Shown piece after piece: positions 34,035 through 41,970 of a stretch of DNA of 48,306 nucleotides; the stretch's first letter is position 1, and every line of letters begins with the position of its first letter. The stretch spans positions 1 through 48,306 of the forward strand of contig JAGWWH010000011.1 in the NCBI GenBank assembly GCA_018970485.1, in the 5' to 3' direction. This DNA comes from Pseudomonadota bacterium. Lineage in GTDB: Bacteria > Pseudomonadota > Alphaproteobacteria > Rickettsiales > UBA1997. The translations under genes and the position numbers were made by a program. The notes beneath the pieces were generated by a model. That model was given only the letters and a program-made list of their open reading frames with translations. It did not search any database and had not been told where the DNA came from.

Positions 34035-34910
34035 TTACCCGATTAAAATTGCGAAAGTTATTCCGATTCCGGTCCAGACATTTGCCTTAAAAAGTGCGAA
34101 AGAATTTTGCCTAAAATCACACTTTCTGATTTGGGCGATTAAGGCTGAGCAAGAAAGTAAAATTACGAAGAAATATCCAAAACTTAGATTGGTAACAAAG
34201 CCGCACAGAGTAAGGCCTAAAAGCATTACCAAACAAAGAAAATTTAGAATTTTTTTAGGATGTTTTTGAAACTTAATCGCCGTCGATTTTACGCCAAAAC
34301 GCAGGTCGTCCTCAATGTCTTGGAAGGCGTAAATTGTGTCGTAAATTACTGTCCAAATTATTGCGGAAAAATAGAGCAAAAGAGTGCTGAAATTTATTTT
34401 TCCAAGCATTGCCAAGCTGGCCATTAAAATGCCGAAATTGAAGGTTAGTCCGAGGAAAATTTGTGGGTAATAAGTGACGCGTTTCATTAGTGGATAAGTG
34501 GTGACAAGGCCAAGCGCAACAAAGCCGCTGACGACGGTAATAAAATTAAATTGTAGCAAAATTAGCAGGCTGGCTAGCAGCAAAAATCCGAGTAAAATAA
34601 TCGCAAAAGATTGCGGAATTTCTTTAGCGGCGAGCGGACGAGTTTTTGTTCTGGTGACTAATTCATCAAATTTGCAATCAAGCAAATCATTGATCACGCA
34701 GCCAGCAGAGCGCATTAGGACCGATCCGATAAAAAATAAAAAAACGAATCGAGAAATTTCTGCGAATGAAAAATTTGCAAATTTCGTCGCTAATAAAATT
34801 CCAAAAATACAGGGCAAAAATAGCAGCCAAATTCCCGTTGGTTGATGCAATCTCATTAGTCGAAAGTAAGGGAAAATTTTCATTTGCTTTTTGGGCTTGG
34901 TTTCTAGCAT
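34035..34910 (-). CDS. ubiA: UbiA, 4-hydroxybenzoate polyprenyltransferase
   Basis: UbiA attaches the polyprenyl tail to 4-hydroxybenzoate in ubiquinone synthesis. The 291-residue integral membrane protein has both Asp-rich motifs: NDLLDCKFD (74-82) and YAFQDIEDDLRFGVKSTA (about 196-213), plus RTKTRPLAA. About eight hydrophobic segments are present. UbiB at 45445-46695 belongs to the same pathway. It diverges from pccA. Confidence 0.95.
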   Translation of the reverse strand: MLETKPKKQMKIFPYFRLMRLHQPTGIWLLFLPCIFGILLATKFANFSFAEISRFVFLFFIGSVLMRSAGCVINDLLDCKFDELVTRTKTRPLAAKEIPQSFAIILLGFLLLASLLILLQFNFITVVSGFVALGLVTTYPLMKRVTYYPQIFLGLTFNFGILMASLAMLGKINFSTLLLYFSAIIWTVIYDTIYAFQDIEDDLRFGVKSTAIKFQKHPKKILNFLCLVMLLGLTLCGFVTNLSFGYFFVILLSCSALIAQIRKCDFRQNSFALFKANVWTGIGITFAILIG

Positions 34911-34958
34911 TCGCGGCCTTTTCTAAGGTTCGCACTAGTCTAAATCAATCTATTCAAA

Positions 34959-36956
34959 ATGCATAAATTACTAATCGCCAACCGTGGCGAAATTGCTTGC
35001 CGCATCATTAAAACTTGCCGCAAAATGGGCATTAAAACTGTCGCGGTTTATTCTGATGCAGACACCAATTCTCTCTTTGTCCAAATGGCCGACGAGGCTG
35101 TGAATATTGGCCATTCACCTTCTTCACAAAGTTATTTGAACATCCAAAAAATTCTCGCTGCGGTGAAAAAAACTGGCGCGACGATGGTTCATCCAGGCTA
35201 CGGATTTCTCTCCGAAAATCGTAATTTTGCACAGGCTCTTGAGAAGGAGGGCGTGATCTTTGTTGGTCCTTCCGTTTACTCGGTTGAGAAAATGGGCGAC
35301 AAAATCGAGTCAAAAAAATTAGCGCTTGAAGCTAATGTCAGCACCGTTCCTGGCCATATGGGGATTATTAAAGACGCCGCGGAAGCGTCAGAAATTGCCG
35401 CAAAAATCGGCTTTCCGGTGATGGTCAAAGCCTCTGCCGGCGGCGGCGGGAAAGGAATGAGAATTGTTTGGAAAAAAGAAGAAGTTGCTGAGGCATTTCT
35501 TTCCGCATCAAACGAAGCGCGAAATTCTTTTTCTGATGATCGCATTTTCATCGAAAAATTTATCGAAAATCCGCGTCACATCGAAATCCAAATCATCGCC
35601 GATAAATTCGGTAACACAGTTTGTTTGGGCGAGCGCGAATGCTCGATTCAGCGAAATAACCAAAAAGTAATCGAAGAAGCGCCGAGCTCTTTTGTTGACG
35701 AAGTGACGCGCCAAAAAATGTATGCGCAATCGAAGGCTCTTGCTGAGAAAGTTAAATATCATTCTGCCGGCACGATCGAATACATCATGGACAAGAATAA
35801 GAATTTCTACTTCCTAGAAATGAATACCCGCCTGCAAGTTGAGCATCCGGTTACTGAACTAATCACTGGCTACGACATCGTGGAATTAATGATTAAAATC
35901 GCTCTTGGCCAAAAACTTCCCTTCAAGCAAGAAGACGTAAAACTCAACGGCTGGGCAATGGAATCGCGCATTTACGCCGAAGATCCAGCGCGCGGATTTT
36001 TACCCTCATCTGGTCGCATCAACCTCTACATCGAACCAGAAGAAAACGCTAATGTTCGTGTCGACACCGGCGTTTACGAAGGTGGTGAAGTCAGCATGTT
36101 TTACGATGCAATGATCGCCAAACTTTGTTCTTACGGTAAAGATCGTAGTGAAGCGATTGAGCACATGCGTCAGGCTCTTGGCAGCTTTGCGATTGGCGGC
36201 GTTTCGCACAATATCAGTTTCCTTGAAACCATCATGAAAAATGAGCGTTTTGTGAGCGGAAATATTTCCACTTCCTTTATCAAAGAAGAATTTCCGGCCG
36301 GCTTTTCTGGCAGCGAATTAGACTCGCAATCCGAAGAAGTTTTGATCGCAACTGCGATGCAAGTTTTTTTAAAAAATTACGAAAGAAACGGCCACATGAC
36401 CGGTCAGCTACGCAATCGCGAAAAGCAAGTTTCCGAGCGCTGGGTGGTGACAATCGACAATGAATCATTCCTCGTAAGCTTGCTTGAAAAGGGCGAAGGA
36501 TTCCTTCGTCTTGAATGCGATCGCAAAGAAATATTGTTAAAAAATTCTTGGACTAATGGCGACAAACTTTTCCTCGGAATAGTTAATGAGCGCAATGTTG
36601 GCGTGAAGATTCGCGAGAATAACAACACAGGAAGTTACCTGCTTCAATATTCTGGCCTTGATGCCTTCGTAACTGTTTGTTCGCCGCGCATTGCTGAGCT
36701 TTCGAAGTTCATGCCAAAGATCGAAAAGAATGCCAAGCCAGTAAATCTAACTTCGCCAATCACTGGAAAAATCATTCGTTTCAAAGTGCAAGAAGGCGAC
36801 GAAGTGAAGGCGGGACAAGAGCTCGTAATCATCGAAGCGATGAAAATGGAAAACATTATTCGCACCGATCACGACGTGAAAATCGGCAAGATCAAATTCG
36901 CCGAAGGAGATGTGGCGGGGATTGGTCAGGTGGTGATGGAATTTGTTAAACAGTAA
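34959..36956 (+). CDS. pccA: Propionyl-CoA carboxylase alpha subunit
   Basis: The 665-residue protein combines a biotin carboxylase (about 1-450: KLLIANRGEIACRIIKT, ASAGGGGKGMRIV, EMNTRLQVEHPVTE), a linker domain, and a C-terminal biotinyl domain with EAMKMEN, whose Lys at about 629 carries biotin. GVYEGGEVSMFYDAMIAKL and IGGVSHNISFLE are typical of propionyl-CoA carboxylase rather than acetyl-CoA or methylcrotonyl-CoA carboxylase. The partner PccB is not in this window. It probably feeds propionyl-CoA to succinyl-CoA. Confidence 0.9.
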   Translation: MHKLLIANRGEIACRIIKTCRKMGIKTVAVYSDADTNSLFVQMADEAVNIGHSPSSQSYLNIQKILAAVKKTGATMVHPGYGFLSENRNFAQALEKEGVIFVGPSVYSVEKMGDKIESKKLALEANVSTVPGHMGIIKDAAEASEIAAKIGFPVMVKASAGGGGKGMRIVWKKEEVAEAFLSASNEARNSFSDDRIFIEKFIENPRHIEIQIIADKFGNTVCLGERECSIQRNNQKVIEEAPSSFVDEVTRQKMYAQSKALAEKVKYHSAGTIEYIMDKNKNFYFLEMNTRLQVEHPVTELITGYDIVELMIKIALGQKLPFKQEDVKLNGWAMESRIYAEDPARGFLPSSGRINLYIEPEENANVRVDTGVYEGGEVSMFYDAMIAKLCSYGKDRSEAIEHMRQALGSFAIGGVSHNISFLETIMKNERFVSGNISTSFIKEEFPAGFSGSELDSQSEEVLIATAMQVFLKNYERNGHMTGQLRNREKQVSERWVVTIDNESFLVSLLEKGEGFLRLECDRKEILLKNSWTNGDKLFLGIVNERNVGVKIRENNNTGSYLLQYSGLDAFVTVCSPRIAELSKFMPKIEKNAKPVNLTSPITGKIIRFKVQEGDEVKAGQELVIIEAMKMENIIRTDHDVKIGKIKFAEGDVAGIGQVVMEFVKQ

Positions 36957-36961
36957 AATTC

Positions 36962-37031
36962 TGGATTGCCACGCTACTCTCGCAATGACGAGGACTCTAG
37001 ATCTGTCATTGCGAGCGTAGCGTGGCAATCA
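36962..37031. repeat. Palindromic repeat, family B (copy 3)
   Basis: Arms GGATTGCCACGCTACTCTCG and TGTCATTGCGAGCGTAGCGT form a near-perfect hairpin between pccA and the broken aminotransferase. Confidence 0.88.
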
Positions 37032-37044
37032 ATTTCTATTCGCA

Positions 37045-37825
37045 ATGATGAATCTTCTCGCTCACCCTCACCTCGCCGAAATCGAAACCTACATTCCCGG
37101 AAAATCGAGTCTCGGATCTAATCTCGGCGACAAAAAAATAATCAAACTCTCCTCCAACGAAAACGCTCTCGGCGCTAGTCCAAAAGCAATCGAAGCCCAC
37201 AAAATCACGCTGAAAAAATTTCTCGCTATGCTGATGGATCTTGCACTGCGCTGGTCACAGCGCTTGCGAAAAAAAATAAAATTTCCGCCGATCAAATTGT
37301 TTGCGGCGCCGGATCCGACGAAGTCATCGCCTTCTTAACTTCGGCTTTTGCTGGTGCTGACGATGAAATTATTTACAGCGAACATGGTTTTTTGATGTAC
37401 CCAATTTCTGCCAAAAGAGTCGGTGCAAAAGCGGTGAAGGTAAAAGAAAAAAATCTGCGCGCCGATGTTGATGCTTTGGTTGCTGCGATCACTCCAAAAA
37501 CAAAAATTATTTTTCTCGCTAACCCTAACAATCCTACGGGCTCATACCTTGGCAAAGACGAGATCCAAATCACAATAAAAAAGGGCTGAAGATTTTTTTT
37601 GATGAACTGTCTGGATCTAATAAAATCAAGGCTTTGCCATCGGTTACGAATTTTATTCTACTTGATTTTAGCTCGGCAGAAAAATGCCAAGAGGCCAATC
37701 AAAAACTTTTAGACGAAGGAATTATTCTGCGCGAAATGAGCGCCTACGGATTGCTGAATTGTCTGCGTGCAACGATTGGAACTGATGAAGAAAATAAGCG
37801 TCTTTTGGAAGTTCTAAAATCGTAA
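37045..37825 (+). pseudogene. hisC: Broken HisC-like aminotransferase
   Basis: The N-terminus (NLLAHPHLAEIETYIPGKS, KLSSNENALGASPKA) is that of histidinol-phosphate or aromatic aminotransferases. After KKF at an A6TTT run (about 37213-37221) the frame shifts; the +1 frame continues with SRYADGSCTALVTALAKK and VCGAGSDEVIAFL, through LANPNNPTGSYLGKDEI. The reading then breaks at 37589. The last piece (KALPSVTNFILLDF to 37825) is the C-terminal domain. About 100-120 residues, including the PLP-binding Lys, are missing. It is therefore a decayed gene and not functional. Confidence 0.9.
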
Positions 37826-37855
37826 AAATTTTCGCCGCGTAGAAAAAATCCCGAA

Positions 37856-37926
37856 GTCATGCTGAGCTTGTCGAAGCATGATTCTGGGCACGAACTTGAA
37901 TCATGCTTCGACAAGCTCAGCATGAC
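37856..37926. repeat. Palindromic repeat, family A (copy 4), perfect 26-bp arms
   Basis: Arms at 37856-37881 and 37901-37926 are exact complements of 26 nt around a 19-nt loop. It is the best-preserved family A copy, in the convergent gap between the broken hisC and the ABC exporter. Confidence 0.93.
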
Positions 37927-37949
37927 GACTGGGGCTTTCTCTTTAGAAA

Positions 37950-39743
37950 TTAAAATAGTTTCGTCGCCCTAACCCCTTCTACCTGATTAGTCATCTCGCC
38001 ACTAAACTGAGCGCTCCAAAGGCGTTTGTAAGTTCCATTCATGCTCATCAATTCTTCGTGAGTTCCATCCTCAACAATTTTTCCGCGATCGAAAACTAAA
38101 ATCCGATCCATGATTTCTAGCGTCGAAAGACGATGGGCGATGACGAGCGTGGTTTTGTCTTTCATCAGATTTTTCAAACTTTCTTGAATCAAATTTTCCG
38201 TCACTGAATCGAGCTGACTTGTCGCTTCATCCAAAATCAAAATCGGCGCATTTTTCAAAAAGGCGCGAGCGATTGAGATGCGTTGACGCTGTCCGCCAGA
38301 AAGTTTAATGCCGCGCTCGCCAACAAGCGACGAATAGCCTTGCGGCATCTTCTCAATAAATTTATGCGCGTGAGCTTTTTTCGCGGCTTCGATTGCTTCT
38401 TGTTTTGTCGTGCTGTGCGCAGTGTTGTCTGCGCCGTAAGCGATGTTTTCAAATAGAGAGCGGTGAAAGAGCGAAGGATCTTGCGGAATCATGCCAATCG
38501 CGCGGTGAAGTGAGTCTAGCGTTGCCTTGGAAATATCTTGTCCGTCGATCAAAATTCTGCCGCCATCAACATCAAAAAGACGCAAAATCAAATTCACGAA
38601 AGTTGATTTTCCGCTACCAGAATGTCCGACTAAACCAACTTTTTGGCCCGGTAAAATTGTTACAGATTTTTCCGTAAAAATCGGCTGATCGCCGTGGTAA
38701 GAAAATTTTACATTTTCAAAAACAATCTCACCTTTTTGAACTTTTAGCTCTTCGCTTCCGTCCTTGATTTTCAAGGGTTCGTTGATGACGCCAAGGGCCT
38801 GCTCAAGCGTGCCAAGTTCTTCCAAAAATGATCTCATCTGATTGGCGGTTTGCCACATTTCGTTAATGATCCAATTGTTGATTGTGAAGATCATTAAGAA
38901 GTCACCAAGAGTTACTAAATTTTGTGCGTAGAGCCAAATCAAAAGTGCGACACAGCCGCTGAAATAAAGGGCAAAAGTTAGTCCGTGCAGCGTAAAAAAT
39001 TTAACCAAAAAAATTCCGCGACGCTCAAAAAGTCGTGAATATTTATTCTGAAAAGTGGCGATTCGTTTGCTCTCAAATTCAGAATTAGCGAAGAGTTTGA
39101 CGTTACTAATATTGCTCAGCGCATCAACAATATTGCCCATAATTCGCGTTTGCTGCGTGGCAATTCCAAGCGACATTCTGTTGGTTAATTTCGCGGCGCG
39201 GACGGCCATAAAAATAAATAATCCGGCCCAAAAAATTAGTCCGAAGGCGAAATATTTGTGAACGGAAAGCAAAGTAAAAAAGGCGGCGATGACGCAAAGT
39301 GCAACTTTGAGAAAGCCGTAAAGAATCATCTCGATCAGCTTGGGCGCTACGTTGAAGAGGTCGCGAATTTTGCTCGACAGCGCGCCAGAAAAATTATTTT
39401 GGAAGAAATTGTGTGAGTGTTTCATCACATAACTCATTGCTTCTGAGACAATTTTTTTCTTCAAAAGTGGCGTGAATTTTGCTCAGCTGTAATCAGAAAT
39501 TCGCCAAATCAATCCAGGAAGAATCGTTAAAATAACCAGCAATAGAGCGGTTGGCCAGACCTCGAAAATTATTTGATCGCGTGGCGTAGAAGAAAGTTCG
39601 TCGATTAAAAGTTTTGAAACGTAAGGCCAAAGCGAGATGTCGATCGCGCAATAAATGATTACGAATAAATGCAGCCCGAGGTAGAATTTGAAAGGCTTGG
39701 TCGCGTTAAAGAGAAATGAAAGTGCGACGCGGTTTTTGGCCAT
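37950..39743 (-). pseudogene. ABC exporter (MsbA-like) interrupted by an in-frame TGA
   Basis: Starting at ATG 39743 (MAKNRVALSFLFNATKPF), the frame holds the first membrane spans and stops at TGA 39483-39485. It continues in the same frame as AKFTPLLKKKIVSEAMSYV through the remaining spans and a full nucleotide-binding domain: Walker A GHSGSGKST, signature LSGGQRQR, Walker B ILILDEATSQLD. Together these give a normal half-transporter of about 597 residues. Only one stop separates the parts. A TTG (39464) could start the rest, but it would lack the first spans. It is either a recent nonsense mutation, a sequencing error, or readthrough. The substrate is unknown. Confidence 0.8.
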
Positions 39744-39766
39744 TATTGTTTGCTTCTGTCTTGTCA

Positions 39767-39844
39767 CGTCATTGCGAGCGTAGCGAAGCAATCCATGCCT
39801 CGCGGGTAATGGATTGCTTCGTCGCTACACTCCTCGCAATGACG
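39767..39844. repeat. Palindromic repeat, family B (copy 4)
   Basis: Arms CGTCATTGCGAGCGTAGCGA and ACACTCCTCGCAATGACG, with inner GCAATCCAT/ATGGATTGC pairing, lie between gltX and the ABC exporter. Its translation would add false residues to the exporter's N-terminus. Confidence 0.88.
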
Positions 39845-39855
39845 GAGTGAGTAAA

Positions 39856-41184
39856 TTAGTGAGTTAGTCTGGAAATAATTTCTTCGCGAGAAATCAAATT
39901 TACCAAGAACTTCAATTCTGGACCATGCTCTTTTCCAGTTAGAGCCAAGCGGATTGGTGCGAATAATTCTTTTCCTTTGCGCGGAGAATTCTGCTTGATT
40001 TCGTTAAGCCAAATATTCCAACAATTTTCGTCAATGGTGTCTAAAGGCAGAAGCGAAGCGGCTTGGCGTAAAAATTCTTTATCTTCTTCTTTGTTGGCAA
40101 AGCGAAATTTTTCTTCGCAAATTTCAATCCACTCTTTGACTTCGTAGAGAAAACTGACGCTGGTTTTTATCGCATTCCAAAGTTTTTCGGAAATTTTTTC
40201 AAACATTTCCCCTTTGGCTGCGATGTAGCTAAAATCAACGATCTGCAAGAATTTTTGATTGATGTTTTTGAGTTCGCCAATGTCGTAATTGGTTGCTGAT
40301 TTTGAAAATTTTCCGAAAGAAAAATCGCTCACTAATTCATCAAAATTTTTGTGAATTTTTAGCGAACCAGAAGTGCCGATTTGTGAAAGTAAGTTGATTA
40401 AAGCCATTGGTTCGTAGCCTTCAGCGCGTAAAGTTTTTACGTCAAAACCACCTTCACGTTTAGAAATTTTTCCGGCAGATGCTTGAACCAAAGCGAGATG
40501 CGAAAATTCTGGAGCCTTGGCAACTAAGGCTTCGAAGATCTGAATTTGAATGACAGTGTTAGTAACGTGATCCTCACCGCGAATGATGTCAGTGATGCCG
40601 CACTCAATGTCATCAACGACTGAGCAGAAAGTGTAAGTTGGCATTCCGTTGTCGCGCACGAGAACGGGATCAGAAAAATGCAGACCTTCATAAGCGATGC
40701 GGCCTTTAATTTTGTCTTCCCAGACCGTCGTTTTATTTTCGAGAAAAAAGCGGTAATGCGGTTTTATTCCTTGGGCGCGGAAATTATTTTTTTGTTCCTG
40801 CGTCAATTTCAAAGCGCCGCGGTTATAGATGGGAGTATGTCCCGAGACAATTTGAGATTTTCTTTGCAGATTCAATTCTTCCGGAGTTTCGAAACATTCG
40901 TAGAGTCTTCCGCTCGCAATTAATTTATTTTTTGCTTCTTCATATTTTTCCAAACGATCGGATTGCTTAAAAATTCCATCATTGGCGAGCCCAAGCCAGT
41001 CCATGTCGCGCAGGATTTGTTCGCGATATTCGTCGCGCACACGTTCAACATCGGTGTCATCCAAACGCAGCAAAAATTTGCCGTTAGTTTTTTTTGCGTA
41101 GAGAAAATTAATGATTGCGGCGCGAATATTTCCAACATGGAGAAAGCCGGTAGGAGAAGGCGCGAAGCGGCAGATTGTAGTCAT
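39856..41184 (-). CDS. gltX: Glutamyl-tRNA synthetase
   Basis: A class I synthetase of 442 residues with the HIGH-type motif HVGN (17-20) in APSPTGFLHVGN, RLDDTDVERVRDEY, the IIRGEDHVTNT segment and the KMSKS-type KISKR (239-243). Many alphaproteobacteria have two GltX paralogues, one of which also charges tRNA-Gln; this copy alone cannot be assigned to either. It starts 1 nt after the small CxxC protein stop and closes a three-gene minus-strand group. Confidence 0.95.
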   Translation of the reverse strand: MTTICRFAPSPTGFLHVGNIRAAIINFLYAKKTNGKFLLRLDDTDVERVRDEYREQILRDMDWLGLANDGIFKQSDRLEKYEEAKNKLIASGRLYECFETPEELNLQRKSQIVSGHTPIYNRGALKLTQEQKNNFRAQGIKPHYRFFLENKTTVWEDKIKGRIAYEGLHFSDPVLVRDNGMPTYTFCSVVDDIECGITDIIRGEDHVTNTVIQIQIFEALVAKAPEFSHLALVQASAGKISKREGGFDVKTLRAEGYEPMALINLLSQIGTSGSLKIHKNFDELVSDFSFGKFSKSATNYDIGELKNINQKFLQIVDFSYIAAKGEMFEKISEKLWNAIKTSVSFLYEVKEWIEICEEKFRFANKEEDKEFLRQAASLLPLDTIDENCWNIWLNEIKQNSPRKGKELFAPIRLALTGKEHGPELKFLVNLISREEIISRLTH

Positions 41185-41185
41185 G

Positions 41186-41437
41186 TTAATGTTTGGTCGA
41201 TTTTAGGAGTTGGCGATTTTCGAGAGTGTCCGGAAATATAAAGTCACTGTCGCAGTAGTCGCACTTCCTTTTTTGCTTATTTTGAGCTTTTTTTCTGCGA
41301 AAGATTGGGATGCCGAGTAGGGCTAAATTGAGGAGCAAAAATAGTACGCCACTAATCATCCTTAATATTGACGATTTAGAATTTTCTTCTCCGGACAAGC
41401 TGTGGCCGCAGTTCATGCATAATAATCTCTCTGTCAT
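41186..41437 (-). CDS. Small membrane protein with two CxxC pairs
   Basis: An 83-residue protein: CMNCGH at residues 7-12, one hydrophobic segment (about 30-45, ISGVLFLLLNLALLGIPIF), a basic patch (RRKKAQNKQKRK), then CDYCDSDF. The two CxxC pairs could form one zinc ribbon across or beside the membrane span. It overlaps the RDD gene end by ATGA and the gltX start lies 1 nt beyond its stop. I do not recognise the family. Confidence 0.6.
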   Translation of the reverse strand: MTERLLCMNCGHSLSGEENSKSSILRMISGVLFLLLNLALLGIPIFRRKKAQNKQKRKCDYCDSDFIFPDTLENRQLLKSTKH

Positions 41438-41895
41438 TTTTTTCCAAAAAATACTCGCGTGCCGCAGAGAAAATCATGCAGGGAAATTTTTTCTTTCGTA
41501 AAAATTACAATGATAAATCCAAGTCCGAGAGTTGCCGCAGTTATCATTGAAGCGAAGGCGCGCATGGCCGCTTTGCCTTTAGTAAGTTTTGATCCGTCGC
41601 GATTTCCGACGTAAATTCCCAACATTCTTTTTCCGATTGTCGCCTGCTTATTGCTGGCAAGAAAATAGGAGATGTAAGCGATGCTGATTGCATATCCAAC
41701 AAGGTTGACGAGGCGTAAATCCCCCGTGGTGGTGAGGGTGTGGCTGTACCAATTTTTGCCAATATTAATAGTTTCGTAGCTGTCAGCGCTAAGAAGAAGG
41801 GAGCAGATAGCTATTGGCAGAATAAGAAAAATTGTGTCGAGAAATCCGGCAAAAAAGCGAACCCAGAAGCCAGCGTAAAAATTTTTTTCGGTCAT
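41434..41895 (-). CDS. RDD-family membrane protein
   Basis: From ATG 41895 the 153-residue protein starts MTEKNFYAGFWVRFFAGFLDTIFLILP, containing the RDD-type Arg and Asp in the first span, then two more spans and the KQATIGKRMLGIYV motif typical of RDD proteins, ending SLHDFLCGTRV. The longer frame to 41931 begins next to a palindromic repeat and is rejected. Function is unknown, often transport-related. Confidence 0.85.
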   Translation of the reverse strand: MTEKNFYAGFWVRFFAGFLDTIFLILPIAICSLLLSADSYETINIGKNWYSHTLTTTGDLRLVNLVGYAISIAYISYFLASNKQATIGKRMLGIYVGNRDGSKLTKGKAAMRAFASMITAATLGLGFIIVIFTKEKISLHDFLCGTRVFFGKK

Positions 41896-41924
41896 TTTTG
41901 TTTTTTGTTTTTCTCGTACTCGTC

Positions 41925-41955
41925 GCGTCATCCCTGCCTACGCGGGGATGATGCG
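41925..41955. repeat. Palindromic repeat, family C (half copy)
   Basis: A single arm pair, GCGTCATCCCTGCCTACGCG followed by GGGATGATGCG, lies between nadE and the RDD gene. Shorter than the other copies. Confidence 0.7.
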
Positions 41956-41970
41956 GGAAGTGCAGAGTAT

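Noticed and set aside
39483-39485. TGA recoded as tryptophan genome-wide
   Set aside because: Several conserved genes (toxin gene, fur-type gene, tadA, SIR2-like gene) end at TGA in the expected places.
3238-41955. CRISPR array
   Set aside because: The repeats are dispersed palindromes of three families, not regularly spaced with unique spacers; no cas genes are present.
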